Shown: piece after piece, positions 9,491 to 19,731 of the stretch
Numbering within the stretch: the stretch's first letter is position 1
Layout of the letters: every line of letters begins with the position of its first letter
Origin: Salinicola aestuarinus
GTDB taxonomy: Bacteria; Pseudomonadota; Gammaproteobacteria; Pseudomonadales; Halomonadaceae
Assembly (NCBI RefSeq): GCF_003206645.1
Contig: NZ_PZJP01000008.1
Coordinates: 495,999 to 559,998, forward strand
DNA length: 64,000 nucleotides
Reading direction: 5' to 3'
Translations under genes and position numbers: made by a program
The notes under the pieces: model-generated
Told to the model about the DNA's origin: nothing
The model's input: only the letters and a program-made list of their open reading frames with translations
Database searches by the model: none

Positions 9491-10954
9491 ATGCAGCACG
9501 CGTTTCACGGTCCGATTCGCCGTACCAAGATCGTTGCCACCCTCGGCCCTGCCACGGATCGAGAAGGCGTTCTGGACGCTATTATCGAAGCCGGGGTCGA
9601 CGTCGTTCGCCTGAATTTCTCCCACGGCAGCTCGGACGATCACCGCCGACGGCTGGAAGCGGTCCGTGAAGCTGCCGAGCGTCAGGGCCGTGCCGTCGCC
9701 GCTCTCGGTGACCTTCAGGGCCCCAAGATTCGTATCGCTCGCTTCGCCGCCGAAGGTGGCGTGAAACTCGCCAAGGGCCAGTCGTTCGTGCTCGACGTCT
9801 CGCTCGACCGCGATGCAGGAGACAGCGAACGGGTCGGCTGCGATTACGCCGAACTCGCCGATGACGTCAAAGCCGGCGACGTGCTGCTGCTCGACGACGG
9901 CCGCCTGGTGCTCAAGGTAGACCGTATCGAGGGGCCCCAGATTTTCACCACCGTCCAGGTGGGCGGCAAGCTGACCAACAACAAGGGCATCAACAAGCAG
10001 GGTGGCGGTCTCTCTGCCTCGGCACTGACCGAGAAAGACAAAGAAGACCTCAAGACCGCCATCGACATCGGCGTCGACTACCTGGCGGTCTCGTTTCCCC
10101 GCAGCGGCGCGGACATGCAGTACGCGCGTGATTTGCTGGGCGAGGCCGGTCAGAACATTGGCCTGGTCGCCAAAGTCGAGCGCGCCGAAGCGGTCGCCGA
10201 TGACGAGACGCTCGATGACATCATTCGCGCCTCCGAGGCAGTGATGGTGGCCCGTGGCGACCTCGGCGTAGAGATTGGCGACGCCCAGCTGATCGGCGTG
10301 CAGAAGCGCATCATCGGCCGCGCTCGCAGTCTCAACAAGGTCGTCATTACCGCCACCCAGATGATGGAGTCGATGATCGAGTCGCCGCTGCCGACCCGCG
10401 CCGAAGTCTTTGACGTCGCCAACGCGGTGCTCGATGGCACCGACGCGGTCATGCTGTCGGCGGAGACCGCTGCCGGCGACTATCCGGTAGAAACGATCGA
10501 CGCCATGAATCGCCTCTGCCTCGGCGCCGAACGCGAGCGCAGCGCGCAGGAGTCGAAGCACCGCATCCATGAAGGCTTCACGCGCATCGACGAGACGGTG
10601 GCGCTGTCGGCGATGTACGCCGCCAACCATCTCTCCGGTGTCGTCGCCATCGCCTGCCTGACCGCGACCGGCTACACGCCGCTGATTGCCTCGCGCATCC
10701 GCTCGGGCCTGCCCATCGTGGCACTGGCAGCGACGCCGGAAGTCCAACGACGCATGGCGCTGTATCGCGGCGTTGTCTCGCTGGTCTTCGATGCCTCTGC
10801 GCTACCGCTGACCGAGATCAATGCCGGTGCCGTCGGCGAGCTGGTGGGCCGCGGCCTCGCCAGCGCCGGCGACCACGTCATCCTGACGCGCGGCGATCAC
10901 ATGAACGCCCACGGCGGCACCAACGCGATGAAGATCGTTCAGGTCGAAGGCTGA
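9491..10954 (+). CDS. pyk: Pyruvate kinase (type II, PykA-like)
   Basis: Converts phosphoenolpyruvate and ADP to pyruvate and ATP, the last step of glycolysis. It has 487 residues and follows E. coli PykA (480) closely from end to end. It keeps the [10 protein letters not shown] start, the NFSHGS loop, the metal and PEP site [10 protein letters not shown], and the catalytic [12 protein letters not shown] and [10 protein letters not shown] segments. AGGAG at 9479-9483 lies 7 bases before the ATG. The gene is monocistronic and ends before a large hairpin. It faces the pyruvate carboxylase genes, so the two pyruvate/PEP-node activities converge here. Confidence 0.95.
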   Translation: MQHAFHGPIRRTKIVATLGPATDREGVLDAIIEAGVDVVRLNFSHGSSDDHRRRLEAVREAAERQGRAVAALGDLQGPKIRIARFAAEGGVKLAKGQSFVLDVSLDRDAGDSERVGCDYAELADDVKAGDVLLLDDGRLVLKVDRIEGPQIFTTVQVGGKLTNNKGINKQGGGLSASALTEKDKEDLKTAIDIGVDYLAVSFPRSGADMQYARDLLGEAGQNIGLVAKVERAEAVADDETLDDIIRASEAVMVARGDLGVEIGDAQLIGVQKRIIGRARSLNKVVITATQMMESMIESPLPTRAEVFDVANAVLDGTDAVMLSAETAAGDYPVETIDAMNRLCLGAERERSAQESKHRIHEGFTRIDETVALSAMYAANHLSGVVAIACLTATGYTPLIASRIRSGLPIVALAATPEVQRRMALYRGVVSLVFDASALPLTEINAGAVGELVGRGLASAGDHVILTRGDHMNAHGGTNAMKIVQVEG

Positions 10955-10998
10955 CAGTCAGGCAGAACGGGTCGCCATCGGCGGCCCGGCTCGCAGGA

Positions 10999-11030
10999 CG
11001 ACGACGCGGGGTTTCGGCCCCGCGTCGTCG
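10999..11030. terminator. Strong hairpin between pyk and pycB, probable bidirectional terminator
   Basis: CGACGACGCGGGG, loop TTTCGG, CCCCGCGTCGTCG: a perfect 13-bp GC stem. A short T run (TTTT) follows on the plus strand three bases later. It sits between two converging genes. Confidence 0.8.
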
Positions 11031-11067
11031 CAGTTTTGCCTGACCTGCAGCCTTTCTCGCTGGCGTC

Positions 11068-12885
11068 TCACTCGATCTCGACGAGCACCTCGCCCGGGGT
11101 GACACGATCGCCCTTGGCGACGTGAACCGCCTTCACCGTTCCCCCCACGCGCGCCTGAACCTCACTCTCCATCTTCATCGCCTCGGTGATAAGTACTGCC
11201 TGCCCCTCCGTGACGCTGTCGCCGACCGCTACCAGCACATCGACGATATTGCCCGGCATCGACGTGGTGACGTGCCCCGGCGAGCTCGCCTGAGCACGCC
11301 CGCCGGACTTCTCGGCCGCCACGAACTCGTCCTTCGCCTCGAAAACGACCTCCTCAGGCATGCCGTCCAGCGTCAGATAAAGTCGGCGGCGACTGCCGCT
11401 GCCACTACCGACGCCGGTGATCTGCACCTCGTAGGACTCGCCATGAACGTCGATCACGAACTCTGTCGGCACACCCTCGGTCACCGGTCGCTCCGCGCTG
11501 GCGTCGGCAGGCGCCGGCATCGCCTCCGGCACCAGCGTGCCGTCGCGCCGTCCCTGAAGGTACTCGCGACCAAGGTCAGGGAACATGGCGAAGGTCAGAA
11601 CGTCCTCCTCGTTGTCGGCAAGATCGCCGATATCGGCGGTCAGCCGCGACATTTCCGGTTTAAGCTGATCGGCTGGACGCCCCTCTTCCACCTCGGCCTT
11701 ACCGATGGCTTGGTCCCGAACCCGGGCATCGACCGGCGCAGGGGGCTGGCCATAACCGCCCATCAGATAGCGCTTCACCTCATTGGTGATCGTCTTGTAG
11801 CGCTCGCCGGCGAGGACGTTCATCGCCGCCTGCGTTCCCACGATCTGCGAAGTCGGCGTGACCAGTGGGGGGTACCCGAGATCGGCGCGGACACGGGGAA
11901 TCTCATCGAAGACATCGCGGATACGCCCGAGCGCATTCTGCTCCTTCATCTGATTGGCCAGGTTGGACATCATGCCGCCAGGCACCTGCCAGATCTGTAC
12001 ACCGACGTCCTCACGCGTGTATTCACTCTCGAAGCCCGCGTACTTCTTGCGCACCTCACGGAAGTAGTCTCCCACCTCCTTGAGGGCGATCAGGTCGAGC
12101 CCGGTGTCGTAGGGTGTTTCCTGGAAGGCAGCGACCATCGCCTCGGTGGAGGGGTGGCTGGTACCGCCGGCAAATGCCGAGATACAGGTATCGAGATGGC
12201 GACAACCGGCCTCGACCGCCTTGATCTGGCTCATCGCCGCGAGCCCGGAGGTCGCGTGAGCGTGCAGGTGGATCGGAACCTCTACCGCGCCAACCAGTGC
12301 CTCGACCAGCTCCGAGGTGGCGTAAGGCGTCAGGAGCCCGGCCATGTCCTTGATCGCGATGGAATCTGCACCCATTTCGACGAGTCGCCTGGCCTGATCG
12401 ACGTAAGTTTCCCGCGTATGAACCGGGCTCACTGTGTAGCAGATCGTCCCCTGGGCGTGCTTCCCGCTTTTCTTGACCGCCTGCATCGCGACTTCCAGAT
12501 TTCGCAGGTCATTGAGCGCGTCGAACACTCTGAAGATATCGATGCCGTTGTCGGCGGCACGCGCGACAAACCGCTCGACCACATCGTCAGCATAGTGACG
12601 GTAGCCCAGCAGATTCTGACCGCGCAACAGCATCTGAAGCGGGGTATCAGGGATCGCCTCACGCAGTGAGACCAGTCGCTCCCACGGATCTTCCTTGAGA
12701 AAGCGTACGCAGGCATCGAAAGTGGCCCCGCCCCAGACCTCGAGGGAATGGAAACCGATGGCATCCAGCTGGCCGCAGATCGGCAGCATGTCCTCGGTGC
12801 GCATGCGCGTCGCGATCAGGGACTGGTGACCATCGCGCAGCACGACGTCGCTGAGTTTGACGGTGGCAAGGTTGGCGTCATTCAT
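11068..12885 (-). CDS. pycB: Pyruvate carboxylase subunit B (OadA-type carboxyltransferase with biotin domain)
   Basis: The carboxyltransferase/biotin-carrier subunit of a two-subunit pyruvate carboxylase, making oxaloacetate from pyruvate. It has 605 residues, like Pseudomonas PycB (about 607). The N-terminal TIM barrel has the metal-binding LRDGHQSL motif and the HLHAHATSG pair of histidines. A conserved carboxylase domain follows, and the C-terminal biotinyl domain has the biotin lysine in EAMKMES. The same architecture occurs in oxaloacetate decarboxylase alpha, but no membrane subunits OadB/OadG are nearby and a biotin carboxylase gene is directly upstream, which favours pyruvate carboxylase. 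AGGAG precedes the ATG; the gap to pycA is 33 bases. Confidence 0.9.
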   Translation of the reverse strand: MNDANLATVKLSDVVLRDGHQSLIATRMRTEDMLPICGQLDAIGFHSLEVWGGATFDACVRFLKEDPWERLVSLREAIPDTPLQMLLRGQNLLGYRHYADDVVERFVARAADNGIDIFRVFDALNDLRNLEVAMQAVKKSGKHAQGTICYTVSPVHTRETYVDQARRLVEMGADSIAIKDMAGLLTPYATSELVEALVGAVEVPIHLHAHATSGLAAMSQIKAVEAGCRHLDTCISAFAGGTSHPSTEAMVAAFQETPYDTGLDLIALKEVGDYFREVRKKYAGFESEYTREDVGVQIWQVPGGMMSNLANQMKEQNALGRIRDVFDEIPRVRADLGYPPLVTPTSQIVGTQAAMNVLAGERYKTITNEVKRYLMGGYGQPPAPVDARVRDQAIGKAEVEEGRPADQLKPEMSRLTADIGDLADNEEDVLTFAMFPDLGREYLQGRRDGTLVPEAMPAPADASAERPVTEGVPTEFVIDVHGESYEVQITGVGSGSGSRRRLYLTLDGMPEEVVFEAKDEFVAAEKSGGRAQASSPGHVTTSMPGNIVDVLVAVGDSVTEGQAVLITEAMKMESEVQARVGGTVKAVHVAKGDRVTPGEVLVEIE

Positions 12886-12918
12886 GTGAAAGCTCCTGCA
12901 GCGTTTCGCGAGGCGATG

Positions 12919-14334
12919 TCAGATACCGGCGTGGGCGGCAATGGCCGCCGCAATGGCAAGCGCGACCGCTTCCGGGTTGCGCTTGACGGAGTAGTCGAGC
13001 AGTTCCGGATGCGCCGGGACGAACCCCGTGTCGAACCGGCCACTCCGAAAGTCCGGGTGACGGAGGATTTCCTGATAATACGGCGCCGTGGTCTTCACCC
13101 CCTGCAGCCGCATGTCATTGAGCGCCCGGATGCCACGATCCAGCGTCTCCTCCCAGGTCATGGCCCAGACGATGAGCTTCAGACACATGGAATCGAAATA
13201 GGGGGGAATGGTGTAGCCGGTGTAGATGGCCGTATCGGTGCGAACCCCCGGCCCGCCCGGCGCGTAATAGCGAGTGATGCGGCCGAAGCTGGGAAGGAAA
13301 TCGTTCTTGGGGTCTTCGGCGTTGATACGGAACTGGATGGCGTAGCCGTGGTGAACGATGTCCGCCTGGCGATAGGCGAGTCGATCACCGGCAGCAATCC
13401 GCAACTGCTCGCGAACGATATCAACACCAGTGATTGCCTCGGTGATGGTGTGCTCGACCTGCACCCGAGTGTTCATTTCCATGAAGTGGACTTCATTGTC
13501 CTTGACCAGAAACTCAACGGTGCCGGCGTTCTCATAGCCCACCGCCTCGGCCGCGCGCACGGCCATCTTGCCAACATAGCTGCGCTGCTCTGGCGTGAGC
13601 TGCGGGCTCGGCGCAATTTCGATGAGCTTCTGATTGCGCCGCTGAATGGAGCAGTCACGCTCGAACAGATGAATCACGCCGCCATGCCGGTCGGCGAGGA
13701 TCTGCACTTCGATGTGATGCGGGTCGACGACACACTTTTCCAGGAAAACCTCGGCGCTGCCGAAAGCCTTGGTCGCCTCGGAGATGACCCGATCCCACCC
13801 CGATGTCAGCTGCTCCGGTGTATCACAGCGTCGAATGCCGCGCCCGCCGCCGCCCGACGTTGCCTTGAGCATGACCGGATAGCCGATGGTCTGCGCCACT
13901 GCGAGCGCCTCTTCGCGATCGGCGAGATTACCCTCGGAGCCAGGCGTCACCGGCACGCCCGCGTCACGCATCGCGGCACGCGCCGCGGTCTTGTCGCCCA
14001 TCTTGGCGATCACCTCGGCACTCGGGCCGACAAAAACGATGCCTGCCTCACTGCAGATACGGGCGAACTCCGCGCTTTCGGAAAGAAATCCGTAGCCCGG
14101 ATGGATCGCATCGCAGCCCGTCTCGCGGGCGAGGTTCACCAGCCGGCGCGGATCGAGATAGCCCCCCAGCGGGTCGTCGCCGATGAAATGGGCCTCATCG
14201 GCGCGCTTGACGTGCAGCGAGAAGCGATCCGGTTCGGTATAGATCGCCACCGAACGGATGCCCATCTCCGCGCAGGCCCGTACAATACGTACGGCAATCT
14301 CGCCGCGATTGGCGATCAGCAACTTTTTGAACAT
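12919..14334 (-). CDS. pycA: Pyruvate carboxylase subunit A (biotin carboxylase)
   Basis: ATP-dependent biotin carboxylase that charges the biotin of PycB. About 471 residues. It starts MFKKLLIANRGEIAVRI; the glycine-rich ATP loop GGGGRGIRRC is in the ATP-grasp domain, and MEMNTRVQVEHTITE is the catalytic segment. I chose the ATG at 14334 because GGAGG lies 6 bases upstream and family homology begins there; an upstream ATG at 14361 would add nine unsupported residues. The sequence also resembles acetyl-CoA carboxylase AccC, but the operon with pycB and the divergent PycR-like regulator argue for pyruvate carboxylase. Confidence 0.9.
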   Translation of the reverse strand: MFKKLLIANRGEIAVRIVRACAEMGIRSVAIYTEPDRFSLHVKRADEAHFIGDDPLGGYLDPRRLVNLARETGCDAIHPGYGFLSESAEFARICSEAGIVFVGPSAEVIAKMGDKTAARAAMRDAGVPVTPGSEGNLADREEALAVAQTIGYPVMLKATSGGGGRGIRRCDTPEQLTSGWDRVISEATKAFGSAEVFLEKCVVDPHHIEVQILADRHGGVIHLFERDCSIQRRNQKLIEIAPSPQLTPEQRSYVGKMAVRAAEAVGYENAGTVEFLVKDNEVHFMEMNTRVQVEHTITEAITGVDIVREQLRIAAGDRLAYRQADIVHHGYAIQFRINAEDPKNDFLPSFGRITRYYAPGGPGVRTDTAIYTGYTIPPYFDSMCLKLIVWAMTWEETLDRGIRALNDMRLQGVKTTAPYYQEILRHPDFRSGRFDTGFVPAHPELLDYSVKRNPEAVALAIAAAIAAHAGI

Positions 14335-14502
14335 CGACTGCCTCCGAGTGATGCCTGGCACTGTTCGTGGTGTTCGTTACCCCAGCGGTCGTTTTCCGGC
14401 TCGGCACCGCCCGCCGCAACACGATCAGCCTCACTGCGGCGTCGTGCGTTTTAACGCTAACCAGCCTCGGACCAATAGCAAAATTGATATTTCTTTGCCA
14501 AC

Positions 14503-14522
14503 CTATAAGCAATCCCTTATAG
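14503..14522. promoter_or_regulatory. Perfect inverted repeat in the pycA-pycR intergenic region, likely LysR-type operator
   Basis: CTATAAG, 6-base spacer CAATCC, CTTATAG. This AT-rich perfect palindrome lies 20 bases before the regulator's ATG and 169 bases from the pycA start, the usual layout of a LysR recognition and autoregulation site. Confidence 0.65.
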
Positions 14523-14542
14523 CCGCTGCCTAAAGGCGCCCT

Positions 14543-15535
14543 ATGTCCCGACCCAACCTGCTCAATCGACTGACGTTTCGTCAGCTTCAGGTGTTCCAGG
14601 CAGTCTATCGCCAGCAGTCCTACTCACGGGCCGCGGAACAACTCGGGCTGACGCAGCCCGCCGTCAGTGCGCAGATACGACAGCTCGAACAGGCGCTCGA
14701 ACAGCCCCTGTTCAAATATGCTGGCAAGACGCTGCACGTGCTGCCCGCGGCCGATGCCCTGGCGGCGTCGGCGCAGTCGATCTTCGGTCAGGTGTCGAGC
14801 CTGCAGATGGAGCTATCGGAGCTGGCCGGCACGGTACGCGGCGAGCTGAACATCGCCGCGGTATCGACGGCTCAATATGTGGTGCCACACATACTGGCGC
14901 GCTTTCGAGCACGCTACCCGCAGGTGCAGATTCGTCTTCGCGTTTGCAATCGGGTGCAGGCGCTGGAGCGCCTGGCGGAGCGGCGTGACGACGTGGTCAT
15001 CATGGGCATGGTGCCCGACGACCCCAACCTGGTCTTCATGCCGATTCTGGACAACGAGCTGATCCCGCTGGTGTGGCCGGGGCATCCCCTGGCAAGCGCG
15101 GAACGGCCGACGCTGGAAGACTTCGCCCGCCACTATCTATTGATGCGCGAGCCGGGTTCGGGTGCGCGAACGGCGCTGGAGGAGTTTGCCGCCCGCGAGC
15201 GGGTATCGCTGAATCATGTGATTGAACTGGGGACCAACGAGGCGATCAAACAGGGGGTCATGGCGCACCTGGGCGTGGCGGTACTGCCCAAACTGGCAGT
15301 TCAGCTGGAGCTGGCCTCCGGCCTGCTGGCGAGCCCCAATATTCCTGACTTCCCGCTGCGACGCTCGTGGTGCACGGTCTACCCCAAGGACCGCTATCCA
15401 ACGCCAGTCACGGAACTGTTCCTGCGCTGTGTGCGCGAACTGCTTCCCGAGCTCAACGCCCATTTCCGCGCCCCCCTCACGCCAATCGACCACCCGACAC
15501 TTCTCTGCCTCCCCCCCGAAGAGACGCCTTCCTGA
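14543..15535 (+). CDS. LysR-family regulator of pyruvate carboxylase (PycR-like)
   Basis: A 330-residue LysR-type transcription factor. The N-terminal winged helix-turn-helix covers about residues 9-68 (FRQLQVFQAVYRQQSYSRAA, then LTQPAVSAQIRQLE). The effector-binding domain follows from about residue 95. The ATG at 14543 is preceded by TAAAGG. It is divergent from pycA with a perfect palindrome between them. In P. aeruginosa the LysR protein PycR occupies the same place beside the pyruvate carboxylase genes, so control of pycAB is the likely job, and autoregulation is expected. The effector is unknown. Confidence 0.85.
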   Translation: MSRPNLLNRLTFRQLQVFQAVYRQQSYSRAAEQLGLTQPAVSAQIRQLEQALEQPLFKYAGKTLHVLPAADALAASAQSIFGQVSSLQMELSELAGTVRGELNIAAVSTAQYVVPHILARFRARYPQVQIRLRVCNRVQALERLAERRDDVVIMGMVPDDPNLVFMPILDNELIPLVWPGHPLASAERPTLEDFARHYLLMREPGSGARTALEEFAARERVSLNHVIELGTNEAIKQGVMAHLGVAVLPKLAVQLELASGLLASPNIPDFPLRRSWCTVYPKDRYPTPVTELFLRCVRELLPELNAHFRAPLTPIDHPTLLCLPPEETPS

Positions 15536-15542
15536 CACGACA

Positions 15543-15571
15543 ACGCCGGCGCGAGAAGCTCGCGCCGGCGT
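15543..15571. terminator. Perfect 13-bp GC hairpin after the LysR gene
   Basis: ACGCCGGCGCGAG, loop AAG, CTCGCGCCGGCGT. It begins 8 bases after the stop codon. There is no T run after it, so termination may need Rho, or the hairpin may protect the mRNA end. Confidence 0.6.
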
Positions 15572-15650
15572 ATCGGTCATCGCTCGATGCTACTCCAGCC
15601 GCGCTGGCGGTCGGTCAAGACCGCAACGCTACACGCTGGCTACAGGTAGC

Positions 15651-16163
15651 CTATGTCGAACGCAGCAAAACACGGCTAACGTGAAGCTGAATCAGCTCCT
15701 CCGCCTGCCCAGCCAGCAGCGCCAGCCGCTCCATGTCTTCTTCCTCGAATGCCCGCGGCATCGTGCCGATCAGACATAGCGTTCCGACGCAGACGTCTTT
15801 GGACACGAAGAGCGGGTAGCCCGCGTAAAACCGGATGAATGGAGATCCCGTTACCAGCGGATTGTCCGAGAAGCGTGGATCCTTCAATGCATTTCGAATC
15901 ACCATCGGCATGCCGTCGGCCACGACGTGGCCGCAGAAAGAGATACGCCGCGGCGTCTCGCAGACACTCAGCCCATGGTGCGACTTGAACCATTGGCGAT
16001 CCTCGTCGACCAGCGTGATCATCGACATGGGAACGTCAAAGATCTTGGTGGCAAGCTCGGTGAGACGATCGAAGCCCTTGTCAGCGCCCGTATCGAGGAG
16101 CTGTAAATCGCGCAATGCGGTGAGACGTTCGGCTTCGTTACTCGGCAGATCGGGTGCGTTCAT
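15651..16163 (-). CDS. Stand-alone GAF domain protein
   Basis: A 170-residue cytosolic protein made almost entirely of one GAF domain (about 20-160), with the typical segments FDVPMSMITLVDEDRQWFKS, FCGHVVADG and FYAGYPLFV. There is no output domain (kinase, cyclase or DNA-binding). Such domains usually bind small molecules or cofactors. Its neighbours give no clue: it is separated from lipA by 194 bases and converges with the LysR gene. It could be a ligand-binding partner for a sensor elsewhere. The function is not known. Confidence 0.8.
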   Translation of the reverse strand: MNAPDLPSNEAERLTALRDLQLLDTGADKGFDRLTELATKIFDVPMSMITLVDEDRQWFKSHHGLSVCETPRRISFCGHVVADGMPMVIRNALKDPRFSDNPLVTGSPFIRFYAGYPLFVSKDVCVGTLCLIGTMPRAFEEEDMERLALLAGQAEELIQLHVSRVLLRST

Positions 16164-16357
16164 GAAGGTGACTCGTGATGTCGCGACGAAATTGGGCCCA
16201 TGGGCTGACGTTCTCGAGAGTCGCTGCCGCGACCCGTTCTGCGACGCTGCCCCTTGGGTAAGAGCGACGCCTCAAGGCGCCACCCAGCGATTGTTTTGTG
16301 AGTGGCTGTCGCCATCGGCCCTGACGCGATAGCGTCGTGGGGCCGTGAATCCGGACG

Positions 16358-17377
16358 TTACTTGACCTCGACGCCATGGGCCTGCTTGTCGGCATGATAG
16401 GAAGAGCGCACCAACGGGCCGGAAGCAACATGTTTGAATCCCATTGCCTTGCCCTGCTCGGCAAACCAGTCGAATGTGCTGGGATGCACCCAGCGATCGA
16501 CCGGCAGATGATTGCGCGATGGCTGCATGTACTGGCCCAGCGTCAGCATGTCGACGTCGTGAGCGCGCAGATCCCGCATCACTTCGATCACCTGCTCGTC
16601 AGTCTCGCCAACTCCTAGCATCAACCCGGACTTGGTCATGACATCCGGACGTCGTGCCTTGTACCCCTTGAGCAGATCTAGCGACCACTGATAGTCCGCA
16701 CCGGGGCGCACACGACGGTAGAGCGACGGCACGGTCTCCAGATTGTGATTGAAGACGTCCGGCGCCTGGCCTTCCAGGATGTCCAGAGCCACTTGCATGC
16801 GACCGCGAAAGTCCGGCACGAGCACTTCGATCTCGATGTCGGGACTGTCCTGTCGAATCTCGCGGATACAATTGACGAAGTGGGTCGCCCCGCCGTCGCG
16901 CAGATCGTCTCGGTCGACGGAGGTCACTACCACATAGTTGAGCCCCATCTCGGCAATCGCCTCGGCGAGCTCCCGCGGCTCGTTCTCGTTGAGCGCGTTG
17001 GGTCGCCCATGCGCGACGTCGCAGAACGGGCAGCGACGCGTGCAGATGTCGCCCATGATCATGAACGTCGCCGTTCCGCCGCTGAAGCACTCACCCAGGT
17101 TGGGACAGGACGCCTCTTCGCACACTGTATGCAAACCATGCTTGCGCAGCGTCTGCTTGATGTGAGTCACCTGTGGCGAGGCCGGCATCCGCACGCGCAA
17201 CCAGTCCGGCTTTTTCGGCAGCGTTTCGGTAGGGATGACTTTGACCGGGATGCGGGCGACCTTCTCGGCACCACGGAGCTTCACGCCGCGTTCGGCACGC
17301 GACGGCTTCTTGGCCTCGGCCTTGGCGGCATCGGCGGGTCGAGCGTCGGGCGATTGCATGACGGTTGTCTCGGTCAT
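16358..17377 (-). CDS. lipA: Lipoyl synthase
   Basis: A radical-SAM enzyme that inserts two sulfurs into protein-bound octanoate to make lipoate. It has 339 residues. The auxiliary [4Fe-4S] cluster ligands are in the [12 protein letters not shown] segment, and the radical-SAM motif is CTRRCPFC (C-x3-C-x2-C). AAGGAAGGG lies just before the ATG. It lies 31 bases downstream of lipB, its substrate supplier, and probably belongs to the ybeD-lipB-lipA unit. Confidence 0.97.
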   Translation of the reverse strand: MTETTVMQSPDARPADAAKAEAKKPSRAERGVKLRGAEKVARIPVKVIPTETLPKKPDWLRVRMPASPQVTHIKQTLRKHGLHTVCEEASCPNLGECFSGGTATFMIMGDICTRRCPFCDVAHGRPNALNENEPRELAEAIAEMGLNYVVVTSVDRDDLRDGGATHFVNCIREIRQDSPDIEIEVLVPDFRGRMQVALDILEGQAPDVFNHNLETVPSLYRRVRPGADYQWSLDLLKGYKARRPDVMTKSGLMLGVGETDEQVIEVMRDLRAHDVDMLTLGQYMQPSRNHLPVDRWVHPSTFDWFAEQGKAMGFKHVASGPLVRSSYHADKQAHGVEVK

Positions 17378-17408
17378 AACCCTTCCTTAATTCGTTGAGT
17401 GCCGGCGG

Positions 17409-18074
17409 TCAGCGGGCCGCCATATCGAAAGCCTGGGGACGGCCATGCTGCGGTTCCAGCGTGGCGTCGAGCCGGCGGGCAAAACAAGTGGCAAGCCGCT
17501 CTGCCTCGGCGTCTAGCGCAACGGGCAGCGACGAGTGCTCACTCAGCTGCGTCATCCTTAGCCCCGCATACCCGCAGGGGTTGATACGGTCGAACGGCGC
17601 GAGATCCATGTCGACGTTGAAAGCAACGCCGTGAAAGCTGCAGCCGCGCCGAATTCTCAGGCCGAGTGAAGCGATCTTGGCACCGTCGACGTAGACGCCC
17701 GGGGCATCGGCTCGCGCGCAGGCTTCGATACCGTGTTCGGCGAGCACATCGATCACCGCCCCTTCCAGTGCGCTGACCAGATCGCGAACGCCCAGCTTCA
17801 ATCGGCGAACGTCGAGCAGCGGGTACATCACCAGCTGGCCTGGACCGTGGTAGGTGATCTGCCCACCTCGGTCACTTGCCACCAGCGGAATATCACCCGG
17901 CATCAAGAGATGCTCCGGCTTGCCGGCACGCCCCTGCGTAAAGACCGGCTCATGCTCGACGAACCAGAGCTGGTCAGGCGCCTGCGGGCCACGGACGTCA
18001 GTCCAGTGCGACATCGCCTGCCAGACAGGACGGTAGGACCGTCGCCCCAGATCGAAGCGCTCGAGAATCGCCAT
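17409..18074 (-). CDS. lipB: Octanoyl-ACP:protein N-octanoyltransferase
   Basis: Transfers octanoate from acyl carrier protein to lipoyl domains, the step before LipA. It has 221 residues. It carries [14 protein letters not shown], the catalytic lysine in GAKIASLG and the catalytic cysteine in [12 protein letters not shown] chose the ATG at 18074 ([10 protein letters not shown]); the frame stays open to 18179, inside ybeD. It begins 5 bases after the ybeD stop, so the two are co-transcribed. Confidence 0.95.
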   Translation of the reverse strand: MAILERFDLGRRSYRPVWQAMSHWTDVRGPQAPDQLWFVEHEPVFTQGRAGKPEHLLMPGDIPLVASDRGGQITYHGPGQLVMYPLLDVRRLKLGVRDLVSALEGAVIDVLAEHGIEACARADAPGVYVDGAKIASLGLRIRRGCSFHGVAFNVDMDLAPFDRINPCGYAGLRMTQLSEHSSLPVALDAEAERLATCFARRLDATLEPQHGRPQAFDMAAR

Positions 18075-18079
18075 GCAGG

Positions 18080-18367
18080 CTAAAGCACCATGTGCACGCG
18101 GCCGGTTGCCTTGAGGTCCTCGAACAGTGCGTTCAATTGCGCTTCGCTCGTGGCCCGGATAACGACTCGGGCGGAGCAAAAGCGCCCATTACGACTGTCG
18201 GAGAGCGTAATGCTTGCCCCGTCGGACCCGGGAGAGTGCTGCTCGATCACCTGGCTCACACTCGCCACGAAATCATCGGCGGCATCGCCGACGATCCGAA
18301 TGGGGTAGTCACACGGAAATTCGATCTTGGGACGCGGGAGATCGACGTCGCTGGGTGTCTGGGTCAT
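18080..18367 (-). CDS. ybeD: YbeD family protein (DUF493)
   Basis: A 95-residue ACT-like fold protein of the YbeD/DUF493 family ([19 protein letters not shown]). It is regularly encoded next to lipB and is thought to have a regulatory role there, still unproven. It ends 5 bases before lipB. In the genomic order it lies between dacA and lipB, exactly as in E. coli and Pseudomonas. Confidence 0.88.
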   Translation of the reverse strand: MTQTPSDVDLPRPKIEFPCDYPIRIVGDAADDFVASVSQVIEQHSPGSDGASITLSDSRNGRFCSARVVIRATSEAQLNALFEDLKATGRVHMVL

Positions 18368-18486
18368 CGTTAATTCAGTCGCTAGCCGGCGGAGTTCAAT
18401 GTCCGACCATTCTACTCAACATTGGCCCGCCCACCAACTCATGGGCGGACCGTCAAGCCGTGTCGACACCCCGACGTAAAGAACGG

Positions 18487-19704
18487 TTAGTCAAAAAAAC
18501 CGGTGATGAAACGCAAGATGCTGTCCCAGATGCGCTTGAAGAAGCTGCCCTCTTCTACCGCCTCGAGCGCCACCAGTGGCTGCTCGCCAAGCACCTCGTC
18601 GCCCGAGCGAATCTCGAGCTTGCCGATCTGCTGGCCTGCCTGAATCGGCGCGGTCAGATTCTCCGGCACGTTGAGCCGCGCGGTGAGGTCATCGGCGCTG
18701 CTGCGCGGGAGCGTCATGCTGACGTCATCCTGCACCCCGAGACGGACCGTATCCTTGGCGCCTCCCCAGACACGCGCCTCATTGAGGACGGAGCCAGCAT
18801 CGTAGAGCTTTCGCGTCTGGAAGAAGCGAAATCCGTAATTGAGCAGCCGCTGCGTTTCGGCCGCTCGCGCTTCATCCGAGTCGGTACCCATGACCACGGC
18901 GATCAGACGCGTGTCCTGCTTTTTCGCCGATGCCACCAGACAGAAGCCTGCGGCCTCGGTATGACCTGTTTTAAGGCCATCGACGTCTGGATCACGCCAC
19001 AGTAGACGGTTTCGGTTGGGCTGACGAATGCCGTTGTAGGTAAAGAACTTTTCCGAGTAGACCTCGTAGTGATCCGGGAAATCACCAATGATGTGGCGCG
19101 CCAGAATCGCCAGGTCATGAGCCGATGAGAAGTGGTCGTCGTGGGGCAGACCGGTCGGGTTCATGAAGTGCGAGTTATTCATGCCCATCCGACTGGCCTG
19201 CTGGTTCATCAGATCGGCGAAGGCCGTCTCGCTGCCGGCGACATATTCCGAGAGTGCGACGCTGGCGTCGTTACCGGATTGAATGACGACACCGTGCAGC
19301 AGATCCTCGACGCTGACCTGCGTGCCCTCCTTGATGAACATGCGCGAACCGCCCGTGCGCCAGGCATTTTCGCTGACGCTGACCTGGTCGGTATCGCTGA
19401 TGTTGCCCTGCTCGATCTCCTGCTCGACGATGTAGGCGGTCATCATCTTGGTCAGACTCGCGGGCGGCACGCGCTCATCGGCATTGTGCTCGACCAGCAT
19501 TTTGCCGGTCGCTGCATCCATCAAAACCCAAGAGGAAGCGGCAAGCTCTGGCGGCGACGGCACCAGCTGGCCCGGCCGTGGATTGGCGGCCATCTGGCTA
19601 TCCGGCGTCGGCTGCTGCGCACCGGCCGGCGAGGAGAGCAGGCCCAGACAGAGTGACGCCGAGGCGACCAGACGAGAGATACGGGATGTGAACAGCGATG
19701 TCAT
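18487..19704 (-). CDS. dacA: D-alanyl-D-alanine carboxypeptidase (PBP5/6 family)
   Basis: Trims the terminal D-Ala from peptidoglycan pentapeptides in the periplasm. It has 405 residues with a signal peptide ending near SSPAGAQQ. The active-site motifs are S83-L-T-K86, SGN (IQSGNDASVAL) and KTG (GLKTGHTEAAG). The C-terminal domain ends in an amphipathic anchor helix (FFKRIWDSILRFITGFFD), typical of membrane-bound PBP5. It sits in the cell-wall block downstream of rlpA. Confidence 0.95.
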   Translation of the reverse strand: MTSLFTSRISRLVASASLCLGLLSSPAGAQQPTPDSQMAANPRPGQLVPSPPELAASSWVLMDAATGKMLVEHNADERVPPASLTKMMTAYIVEQEIEQGNISDTDQVSVSENAWRTGGSRMFIKEGTQVSVEDLLHGVVIQSGNDASVALSEYVAGSETAFADLMNQQASRMGMNNSHFMNPTGLPHDDHFSSAHDLAILARHIIGDFPDHYEVYSEKFFTYNGIRQPNRNRLLWRDPDVDGLKTGHTEAAGFCLVASAKKQDTRLIAVVMGTDSDEARAAETQRLLNYGFRFFQTRKLYDAGSVLNEARVWGGAKDTVRLGVQDDVSMTLPRSSADDLTARLNVPENLTAPIQAGQQIGKLEIRSGDEVLGEQPLVALEAVEEGSFFKRIWDSILRFITGFFD

Positions 19705-19731
19705 GACGATCGAATTCTCGTTGAAAGTAAA

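Noticed and set aside
9470..10747. 425-codon open frame antisense to pyk
   Set aside because: Shadow of pyk; no ribosome site and no recognisable product.
12748..14454. 568-codon open frame antisense to pycA
   Set aside because: Long only because of GC-rich codon use on the other strand.
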